From contig CANRCY010000008.1 in assembly GCA_947629225.1 (NCBI GenBank), positions 1 to 21,271 of the forward strand: a stretch of 21,271 nt of DNA, written 5' to 3'. Source of the stretch: an uncultured Clostridia bacterium (lineage in GTDB: Bacteria > Bacillota > Clostridia > Christensenellales > Borkfalkiaceae). Made by a program: the position numbers and the translations under genes. The notes beneath the pieces were generated by a model. The model searched no databases, was not told the DNA's origin, and saw only the letters and a program-made list of their open reading frames with translations. Positions 7,537 through 13,512 of this stretch are shown one piece after another. The number at the start of each line of letters is the position of its first letter. Positions within the stretch are counted from its first letter, which is position 1.

Positions 7537-9198
7537 TCAGAGAACGTCGCCCGCGGAGGAGACGCTCCCGTTCGTACATTCTACCGTAAAAGAGGACTTA
7601 TCCGCCCACTTCTCCCCCTTTCCGACCGCAAGCCAATCCGAAGTCTGCCCCGAAAAGACGATCTTTCGGAGCGCAGTCATCTCCGCAAGCGACTGTTTCC
7701 CGATCTCGGAAACGCCGCCCGCAAATTCGATCTCTTCGATATATTTGCACTTATAAAAACATTTCTCGGGAAGGGCGACGCGCTCCGTGACCGTCACCTT
7801 TTTCAGCGATTGGGGGGCAAATTCGCCGTTCATCGGGAAAAAGAGGGCAAAATAACCGAAGATCATTTCGAAGGCGGCGCTGCCTGCCGTCTCGCGCGTG
7901 ACCCCCAAATAGGGCAACGTGATCTCTTCGAGCGCCGTGCACTGCGAAAAAGCGCCCCAACCGATACAGATGACGCTCTCGGGAACGAAGATCTTTTCGG
8001 CTCCGCACTCCGAGAAGGCGGTCGGCACGATCCCGCGGGTCCCTTCGCGGAAGCGCAACTCGGCGACCTCTTCCGCCGCCCCGAGCGCCCACTTGCCGAG
8101 ATAGCGGACGCCGTCTTCGTCTTCCGTTTGAAGGCTCTCGCAGTCGCGGAAGGGATTGTCGCCGCCGATCATCGTAACGCTCTCGGGAATATTGATTTTT
8201 TGCAGTTTCACGCAACCCGAGAACGCGAGACCTTCGATCGTCTGCACACCCTCGGGCAAGACGATCTCGGTGATCTCCGTGCAGTCGGAAAAATTCCCCA
8301 CCGTGACGATCGTGGAAGGGAGCCGCACGACGCCCGCGATCTTGGGCGGCGCATAGACGACCTCCGTCTTGTCCTCGTTATACAGTACCCCGCCTTCGCT
8401 CGCGAGACCGTGACTGCCCTCCGCGACCGAGACGCTTTGGAGCGCTTCGGAACCGTCGAAGATAAAGAAACAGTTCTGGCGCGCGTCTTCGTCTTCCTCG
8501 CCCCATGTTGAAATCTTGCCGAATGCCGCCTCTTGAAGGGACGTACAATGCCCGAACGCTTCCGAAGCGACGTTTTCGACTGCGGGGAACGAGACCCGCG
8601 CAAGCTGCTCGCAACCGAAAAACGCGCAGTAGCCCACCGTTTTGACCGTTTCGGGCAGATAGACGGATTTCAGCTGAGCCTCGTTTTCGAAGGCGCTCTC
8701 CCCGACTTCGACGACGGGGCTCCCTTCATGGGTCGCCTCGGCGACAAGGCGGGTCCTGTCCGTCTCGCTTTCGTCGAAGCCCGCAATGCGGTAGCCCGTG
8801 ACGGCTCCCGCCTCTTCGATCGCCTCGTAGCGCAAGCGGGAAGGGGTGAGGGAATAGCCGCAGACCTCGCATTTGCCGTTCTTCATGTTGTGCGCCTCTT
8901 CGCCGCTCTTTGACCCGCAACCGCGGAGGCAGATGTGGTAATGTACGCTCTCTTCCACCGTCCATTCTTTGCTCCAATCGTGTCCGAGCGCGGAAGTCGG
9001 GCGGGTTTCGGTGTGGGAAGGGTCGCTCTTGCAGACCCGTTTTTCTTCCCCTTTCGTCTCGCAACCCGCGGCGACGCTCTGCGTCCATTCTCCCCAATCG
9101 TGCTCGTGCTCCGCGGGCTTTTGCCCTTGCGCGCAACCCGAGACACCGATCGCCATGACTGCCGCAAGCGCGGCTCCGACCCATGCTTTCTTTTTCAT
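7537..9198 (-). CDS. BspA-like leucine-rich-repeat lipoprotein
   Basis: The 553-residue protein starts with a lipoprotein signal (basic MKKK, hydrophobic stretch, lipobox VSGC with Cys22), so it should be exported and lipid-anchored on the outer face of the membrane. Residues about 30-120 are Cys/His-rich with two HDW-type modules (HDWGEWT, GHDWSKEWT) and CxxC pairs (GKCEVCGY), a common spacer in Firmicutes surface proteins. From about 160 to the end are BspA-type (LRR_5) repeats, with recurring patterns such as LPETVKTVGYCAFFGC, LPEGVQTIEGLAFSGC and VPESVICIGWGAFSQC. The ATG at 9196-9198 has an AAAGGAG site. Such proteins often mediate surface contacts, but the ligand is unknown. It is divergent from an XRE regulator and shares an operator-bearing promoter region with it. 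Confidence 0.9.
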   Translation of the reverse strand: MKKKAWVGAALAAVMAIGVSGCAQGQKPAEHEHDWGEWTQSVAAGCETKGEEKRVCKSDPSHTETRPTSALGHDWSKEWTVEESVHYHICLRGCGSKSGEEAHNMKNGKCEVCGYSLTPSRLRYEAIEEAGAVTGYRIAGFDESETDRTRLVAEATHEGSPVVEVGESAFENEAQLKSVYLPETVKTVGYCAFFGCEQLARVSFPAVENVASEAFGHCTSLQEAAFGKISTWGEEDEDARQNCFFIFDGSEALQSVSVAEGSHGLASEGGVLYNEDKTEVVYAPPKIAGVVRLPSTIVTVGNFSDCTEITEIVLPEGVQTIEGLAFSGCVKLQKINIPESVTMIGGDNPFRDCESLQTEDEDGVRYLGKWALGAAEEVAELRFREGTRGIVPTAFSECGAEKIFVPESVICIGWGAFSQCTALEEITLPYLGVTRETAGSAAFEMIFGYFALFFPMNGEFAPQSLKKVTVTERVALPEKCFYKCKYIEEIEFAGGVSEIGKQSLAEMTALRKIVFSGQTSDWLAVGKGEKWADKSSFTVECTNGSVSSAGDVL

Positions 9199-9214
9199 CT
9201 TTTTCTCCTTTGAG

Positions 9215-9229
9215 ATACACTTACTGTAT
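9215..9229. promoter_or_regulatory. Operator-like dyad O1 in the LRR/XRE divergent region
   Basis: ATACACTTACTGTAT fits the pattern ATACA(C/G)-N3-CTGTAT seen again at 9246-9260. The flanking bases extend it to a GATACA...TGTATC dyad (9214-9230). It lies between the predicted start of the lipoprotein transcript (near 9236) and its ribosome binding site. The probable ligand is the adjacent XRE protein. Confidence 0.65.
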
Positions 9230-9242
9230 CAAATCGATTTCA

Positions 9243-9271
9243 ATTATACAGAAACTGTATATTGAAGTCAA
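9243..9271 (-). promoter_or_regulatory. Sigma-A promoter of the LRR lipoprotein gene
   Basis: On the minus strand the -35 box is TTGACT (9266-9271) and the -10 box TATAAT (9243-9248), with a 17-base spacer: close to consensus. Predicted start of transcription is near 9236. The O2 dyad overlaps the -10 and spacer, so bound regulator would exclude RNA polymerase. Confidence 0.8.
9246..9260. promoter_or_regulatory. Operator-like dyad O2 in the LRR/XRE divergent region
   Basis: ATACAGAAACTGTAT is a perfect 6+6 dyad (ATACAG / CTGTAT) with a 3-base centre. The surrounding TTCAAT...ATTGAA roughly extends the symmetry. Its centre (9253) is 31 bases from that of O1 (9222), about three helical turns, which suits cooperative binding of two dimers on one DNA face. 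A weaker plus-strand promoter for the XRE gene (TTACTG 9221-9226, 18 bases, TATACA 9245-9250) would overlap both sites, suggesting autoregulation. Confidence 0.7.
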
Positions 9272-9287
9272 GGAGAAAGGGGGCAAA

Positions 9288-9506
9288 ATGGAAAATTTGA
9301 AAGAAAAAGTCGGAAAAAAGCTGAGGGAATGCAGGGAGCAGCTGAATATGACCCAACGGGACGTGGCGGCAAAGCTCGGCATTGCGCAACCCGTTTACCA
9401 ACGGTTCGAGAAGGGAACGTTCGAGTGCAGTTATACGCAGTTGGTCGCGCTATGTAAACTTTACGACGTTTCCGCCGATTATCTGCTTGGATTGCGCGAA
9501 TATTGA
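9288..9506 (+). CDS. XRE-family helix-turn-helix transcriptional regulator
   Basis: The 72-residue protein is essentially a single Cro/C1-type DNA-binding domain. LRECREQLNMTQRDVAAKLG contains the first helices and scaffold, IAQPVYQRFEKG the recognition helix, and LVALCKLYDVSADYLLGL the typical closing helices. There is no ligand-binding or oligomerisation domain. The ATG at 9288 is chosen over an in-frame upstream ATG at 9183 because the latter lies beyond the operators inside the lipoprotein gene, and because AAGGAG and GGGGG sites precede 9288. It probably represses the divergent lipoprotein gene and its own transcription through O1 and O2. The signal that relieves repression cannot be seen. 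The gene ends 6 bases before palindrome copy 2. Confidence 0.92.
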   Translation: MENLKEKVGKKLRECREQLNMTQRDVAAKLGIAQPVYQRFEKGTFECSYTQLVALCKLYDVSADYLLGLREY

Positions 9507-9511
9507 AAATT

Positions 9512-9546
9512 TGCGCCGCGGGGCAGTTGCCCCGCGGCGCATTTGT
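9512..9546. terminator. Palindromic hairpin, copy 2, shared by convergent XRE and hemZ genes
   Basis: Arms 9512-9525 and 9528-9541 are identical in sequence to those at 7475-7504: 14 perfect pairs around a GT centre, followed by TTTGT. It follows the XRE stop by 5 bases and precedes the end of hemZ on the other strand by 9 bases, so it is placed as a bidirectional terminator. The exact duplication, including the ATTTGT tail, suggests a dispersed terminator element or the edges of a cassette. Confidence 0.8.
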
Positions 9547-9550
9547 CCGT

Positions 9551-11086
9551 TTATGAAAACAGTTTGTTCTTTTCTTCGATGAGTTGTTCCGCCTTTTCGA
9601 GATAGGACGGGATATCTTTGGGGGAGCCGAGGCGTTCGATCCGTCCCTCGTCCAAAATGACCCGCTTGGTGATCGCATTGGAACCGACCGCAAGATTATC
9701 CGCGCTCTCTTCCATCACGTCGATGTTATACACCGAGGCGTACCCCTTCTTCGTCCAGCCGACGTTCTCGTGCGCGCCCGCCATGTACTTCTGGCGGTAG
9801 AGATAGTACGGCTCGTACCCCGCCTTGGTGAGCGCTTCCCGCGAGAACGCGATCATTTCGGCGAGATTTTCGTCGGAAAGAGGGGTGAGGGCGGGAGCTA
9901 TTCCACGGGCGGACGAGGCGCCCACCCCCTTAATCCCCCTCCGAAGGAGGGGGTCGGAATAAGGTGCCCTCTCCCCTACCCCTCCCCCACTTGTGGGGGT
10001 GGGCAAGTGAACGGGTGCCGCCAGAAGATGCTCTTCCTTTAATTTTGCGCCCTTTTTGAGGCAGAGGGTGTGCACGGTGATGTTCTCGGGCGAAAGGGAA
10101 ATTGCCTCTTCCACGCTCGAACAAAATTCGGCGACGCTCTCCCCCGTGAGCCCCGCGATGAGGTCGCAGTTGACGGTGAAGGGATAGGGCTTCGCCATTT
10201 CGAACGCCTCGTAAAGTTGCGCACGGGTGTGCTTTCTGCCGATCGCCGCGCGCGTTTTATCCGAAAAGGACTGCGCGTTGATACAGATGCGCGTGACCCC
10301 GTATTTTTGGCACAGGTCGAGCTTTTCCGTCGTGAAAACGTCGGGTCTGCCCGCTTCCACCGTGTATTCGACCTCTTTTGCGATCGGAGCGAGCATGCGG
10401 AGCACCCGTTCGAGGTCCTTCGGCTCCAACACGAAGGGCGTTCCCCCGCCCACATAGACGGAACGAAGGTTTTTGAGGAGCGGCTTTGCCCCCTCTAATT
10501 CCCGTTCGAGCGCGTCGAGATAGGCGGGAACATATTGCTTCGTCTTTTCGATGGGCGCGGTGATAAACGAGCAATAACTGCATTTGCTCGGGCAAAAGGG
10601 CAGGGAGACGTACAGGTCGACGTTCCCCTCTTTGCGCTCGTACACCCCTTTTTGCCCCTCTAAAACGCGCGCGACGAGTTCGATGTTCTCCTCGGAGACC
10701 TTCAACCGACGGAAGAGGGGGCGGAAGTCGCGCCCTTTTTCGAGCTCGCCGTATGCAAGGCGGGTGGGACGGATGCCCGTGAGAGACCCCCAGGGCAAAT
10801 TCTTTTGGAAATGCGAGGACAAGACCTCGTACAATGCGAGTTTTGCGTAGCGTTTGAGAAGGCTCTTTTGCTCCGTCTTTGTGGCGGCGGAAAAGGCGTT
10901 TTCGAACACGTGCGGCGTTGTGCCGAGCACGACCGTGTTGCGGACGAGGAGAGGACCCACCTCCCCGTTTTCGGGAGCGCGAAGAAGTTGAAGGGAGTGC
11001 TCGATCGAAAGCTCCTCCCAGCCGCGGAAGAGACGGACGACGTCCATGAGCTCGGGTTCGAGCCATTTTTCGGTTGACGTAAGCAT
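9551..11086 (-). CDS. hemZ: Anaerobic coproporphyrinogen III oxidase-like radical SAM protein HemZ
   Basis: This protein belongs to the HemN/HemZ branch of radical SAM enzymes; HemZ is annotated as an oxygen-independent coproporphyrinogen dehydrogenase, although some homologues may have other roles. The 511-residue reading starts at ATG 11084-11086; an upstream ATG at 11146 lies inside a dispersed repeat and was not chosen. The iron-sulfur motif CPSKCSYC is at Cys165, Cys169 and Cys172. It is followed by YVGGGTPF, the VEAGRPD and SFSDKTRAAIGRKHT blocks, and the HemZ-like end YEPYYLYRQKYMAGAHENVGW and AVGSNAITKRV. The N-terminal SLTGIRPTRLAY block is also HemZ-like. Residues of about 355-399 are encoded by an inserted repeat and are foreign to the family. 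No other haem gene is nearby. Neither start has a strong ribosome binding site. Confidence 0.88.
   Translation of the reverse strand: MLTSTEKWLEPELMDVVRLFRGWEELSIEHSLQLLRAPENGEVGPLLVRNTVVLGTTPHVFENAFSAATKTEQKSLLKRYAKLALYEVLSSHFQKNLPWGSLTGIRPTRLAYGELEKGRDFRPLFRRLKVSEENIELVARVLEGQKGVYERKEGNVDLYVSLPFCPSKCSYCSFITAPIEKTKQYVPAYLDALERELEGAKPLLKNLRSVYVGGGTPFVLEPKDLERVLRMLAPIAKEVEYTVEAGRPDVFTTEKLDLCQKYGVTRICINAQSFSDKTRAAIGRKHTRAQLYEAFEMAKPYPFTVNCDLIAGLTGESVAEFCSSVEEAISLSPENITVHTLCLKKGAKLKEEHLLAAPVHLPTPTSGGGVGERAPYSDPLLRRGIKGVGASSARGIAPALTPLSDENLAEMIAFSREALTKAGYEPYYLYRQKYMAGAHENVGWTKKGYASVYNIDVMEESADNLAVGSNAITKRVILDEGRIERLGSPKDIPSYLEKAEQLIEEKNKLFS
9895..10020. repeat. Dispersed repeat inserted in frame inside hemZ
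   Basis: The 31 bases at 9923-9953 (CACCCCCTTAATCCCC... ending in GGAGGGGG) are identical to 20860-20890. The palindrome CCCCCACTTGTGGGGG at 9984-9999 recurs with one change at 20837-20852. In the hemZ frame this DNA encodes a Gly/Pro/Ser-rich segment (HLPTPTSGGGVGERAP, DPLLRRGIKGVG) between KGAKLKEEHLL and LSDENLAEMIAF, which would be nearly adjacent in ordinary HemZ. The frame stays open across it. Insert edges are approximate. Confidence 0.8.
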
Positions 11087-11139
11087 TTTTGAATACCCGT
11101 TGTGCGTTTTGTAAGTCCTCTCTTTGGAAAGGAGAAATA

Positions 11140-11330
11140 GGGACATGTTTCGGCAAGCTCAACATGACGTGATTGGGGAATGCCCACCCCCTTAATCCCC
11201 CTCCATTGGAGGGGACAAGTGGGACATGTTTCGACAAGCTCAACATGACGTAATTGGGGGATGCCCACCCCCTTAATCCCCCTCCATTGGAGGGGGCAGT
11301 GGGACATGTTTCGACAAGCTCAACATGACG
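11140..11330. repeat. Tandem array of ~80-bp repeats between rel and hemZ
   Basis: Two and a third copies stand head to tail: 11140-11220 (81 bases), 11221-11300 (80 bases) and a 30-base partial copy at 11301-11330. Each full unit begins GGGACATGTTTCG, contains AAGCTCAACATGACG, and ends in the CACCCCCTTAATCCCC palindrome family. Copies differ at a few positions. The array fills most of the 264-base gap between rel and hemZ. No promoter or small gene was seen in the rest of the gap. Confidence 0.9.
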
Positions 11331-11350
11331 TATTCCCGATGAAAGGGGCG

Positions 11351-13480
11351 TTAGTTGCTGCTGCGGCGCACGTCGTAGATCTTGTTGTTGTATGCCTTGA
11401 TCTTTTTGATGAGCACCTCGACGTCCTGCCGGTTGGTGAGGGTCACCGTGACGTCGATGATGGCGTTTTCGTTCTTATCGTACCTGCCGTTGATCGAGGT
11501 GATGCCGAGCTTCATTTCGGCAACGCTGCCCGCGATCGCCGCGATCGCCGCGCCCTGTTCCGCCGCAGTGACGACGATCGCCGCCTTGAACTGCGCGCCG
11601 CCCTCGGTGATCCACTCCGCGGGTTGCAGACGCTCTTCTTCCACCCCGCGCATGTTGGGGCAGTCCCTGCGGTGAATGACGATCCCCCTGCCCCGCGTGA
11701 CAAATCCGATGATGTCGTCCCCGGGGACGGGAGAACAGCACCCCGCAAAGCCGACGAGGAGCCCCGTCGTGCCGTTGACGATCACCGACCCCTTTGCGAG
11801 CCTGCCGCGGTACTGTTGCGGCATGAGGGGCTGAGGGACTTCCCGCTTGAAATAGTCGATGAGCTTAAAGAGGACCTGGCTCACCGTCGTCGCGCCGTAG
11901 CCGACCGAGGCGAGCATTTCGTCGATCGAGGCGAAGGAGAGTTTTTCGGAGACCTTTTTGAAGCTCTCGTCGGTCAAAATGTCGGAAAGGGCATAGCCCT
12001 TGCGCTTTGCCGCCTCTTCGAGCATGCTCCTGCCGAGACGGATATTCTCCTCCTTCATGTTCTTTTTGTAGAACGCCTTGATCTTTGCCTTGGCGGAGGA
12101 GGATTTGATGAATTTCAGCCAATCGCGCGAGGGTCCCTTGGAGCCGGGCGATGTGATGATCTCGACGACGTCGCCGAGTTCGAGCGTGGAGCTTAAAGGG
12201 ACGATCTTGCCGTTGACCTTTGCGCCCGTGCAATGGTTGCCCACTTCCGAGTGGATGGCATAGGCGAAGTCGACGGGGGTCGCCTCGGCGGGAAGGGAGA
12301 TGACTTTGCCCTGCGGGGTGAACACCAAGAGCTCGTTGCCGAACATCTCCCCCTTGACCGTATCGAGAAATTCTTTGCTGTCTTTGAGGTCGCCCTGCCA
12401 CTCCATCGCCTCGCGGATCCATGCGACGCGCTGGTCGAGAGACGTCTCTTCGGTGCGGTTCTCCTTGTATTTCCAATGCGCCGCGATGCCGTATTCCGCC
12501 GTGCGGTGCATCTCCTCCGTGCGGATCTGGATCTCGAAGGGCTGACCGAAGTTGGTGACGACCGTCGTGTGCAAAGATTGGTACATATTGGGTTTGGGCG
12601 TGGCGATATAGTCCTTGATCCGCCCCGGGATCGGCTTCCATTTTTTGTGGATTTTGCCGAGCACTTCATAGCATTCGTCTACCGTGCCGACGATGACGCG
12701 CACTGCCGTCAGATCGTAAATTTGGTCCAACGTCTTGTTCTTCGTCTTCATCTTTTTATAGATGGAGTAGAAGTGCTTGGGACGCCCGAACACTTCGCCG
12801 TGGATATTCGATTCGGTGAGGATCTCGTTGATCTCCTCGACGACGAAATCCACGAAACGGTTGCGTTCTTCGAGCTTTTGGTGAATGTTCTCCACCAAAA
12901 ATTCGAAGGCGGAAGGGTCGAGATATTTGAGGCAGAGGTCTTCGAGTTCGCACTTGATCTGGCTGATACCGAGCCGCCCCGCGATGGGCGCGTAAATATC
13001 GAGCGTCTCCTGCGCCATTTTTCTCTGCCGCTCTGCCGAGAGATAGTTGAGAGAGCGCATATTGTGGAGACGGTCGGCGAGTTTGATGATGATCACGCGG
13101 ATGTCCTTCGCCATGGCGACGAAGATCTTGCGGAAATTTTCCGCCTCCTCCTCTTCCTGCGATTTGAACACGATACGGTCGAGTTTGGTGACCCCCGAGA
13201 CGAGCGCGAGCACCTCTTCGCCGAATTCCCTGCGGATGTCTTCGTCGGTGCAGGGGGTATCTTCGATGACGTCGTGCAGGAGCGCGCCCGCGACGGTCGC
13301 CGTGTCCAGACCGAGGTCGACGAGGATCTCCGCAACGGCGCACGGGTGGATAAAATACGGCTCCCCCGAAGCGCGCTTCTGGTTGCGGTGCGCCTCGGCG
13401 GCAAAGTCGTATGCGTGCAGGAGCATATCCCGCCCCTCGCCCGTGTAATATTCATAGATCTTCATTAAAATGGGTTCCAT
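11351..13480 (-). CDS. rel: Bifunctional (p)ppGpp synthetase/hydrolase Rel
   Basis: This RelA/SpoT homologue makes and degrades the alarmone (p)ppGpp in the stringent response. The 709-residue protein has the full long-RSH layout. The HD hydrolase domain contains HPCAVAEIL and LLHDVIEDT (His69-Asp70), so hydrolase activity should be retained. The synthetase domain shows GRPKHFYSIYKKM, DLTAVRVIV, KDYIATPKPNMYQSLHT and IQIRTEEMHRTAEYGIAAHW. A TGS domain (VFTPQGKVISLPAEATPVDFAYAIHS), a Cys/His region (GFAGCCSPVPGDDIIGFVTRG, IHRRDCPN) and a C-terminal ACT domain follow. The ATG at 13478-13480 has an AGAGG site; a much longer upstream open frame is antisense-like noise over recJ. It lies 32 bases after recJ on the same strand, probably in one transcript. 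Confidence 0.96.
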   Translation of the reverse strand: MEPILMKIYEYYTGEGRDMLLHAYDFAAEAHRNQKRASGEPYFIHPCAVAEILVDLGLDTATVAGALLHDVIEDTPCTDEDIRREFGEEVLALVSGVTKLDRIVFKSQEEEEAENFRKIFVAMAKDIRVIIIKLADRLHNMRSLNYLSAERQRKMAQETLDIYAPIAGRLGISQIKCELEDLCLKYLDPSAFEFLVENIHQKLEERNRFVDFVVEEINEILTESNIHGEVFGRPKHFYSIYKKMKTKNKTLDQIYDLTAVRVIVGTVDECYEVLGKIHKKWKPIPGRIKDYIATPKPNMYQSLHTTVVTNFGQPFEIQIRTEEMHRTAEYGIAAHWKYKENRTEETSLDQRVAWIREAMEWQGDLKDSKEFLDTVKGEMFGNELLVFTPQGKVISLPAEATPVDFAYAIHSEVGNHCTGAKVNGKIVPLSSTLELGDVVEIITSPGSKGPSRDWLKFIKSSSAKAKIKAFYKKNMKEENIRLGRSMLEEAAKRKGYALSDILTDESFKKVSEKLSFASIDEMLASVGYGATTVSQVLFKLIDYFKREVPQPLMPQQYRGRLAKGSVIVNGTTGLLVGFAGCCSPVPGDDIIGFVTRGRGIVIHRRDCPNMRGVEEERLQPAEWITEGGAQFKAAIVVTAAEQGAAIAAIAGSVAEMKLGITSINGRYDKNENAIIDVTVTLTNRQDVEVLIKKIKAYNNKIYDVRRSSN

Positions 13481-13512
13481 AATTGCCTCTTTTTGCGCCC
13501 CAAAAAAGCCTT

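Noticed and set aside
11140..11330. CRISPR-like array between rel and hemZ
   Set aside because: The units are directly abutting 80-81-base tandem repeats with no spacers.
12233..13468. 411-codon plus-strand open frame opposite rel
   Set aside because: Shadow of the rel reading frame with low-complexity, charged composition and no recognisable domain.
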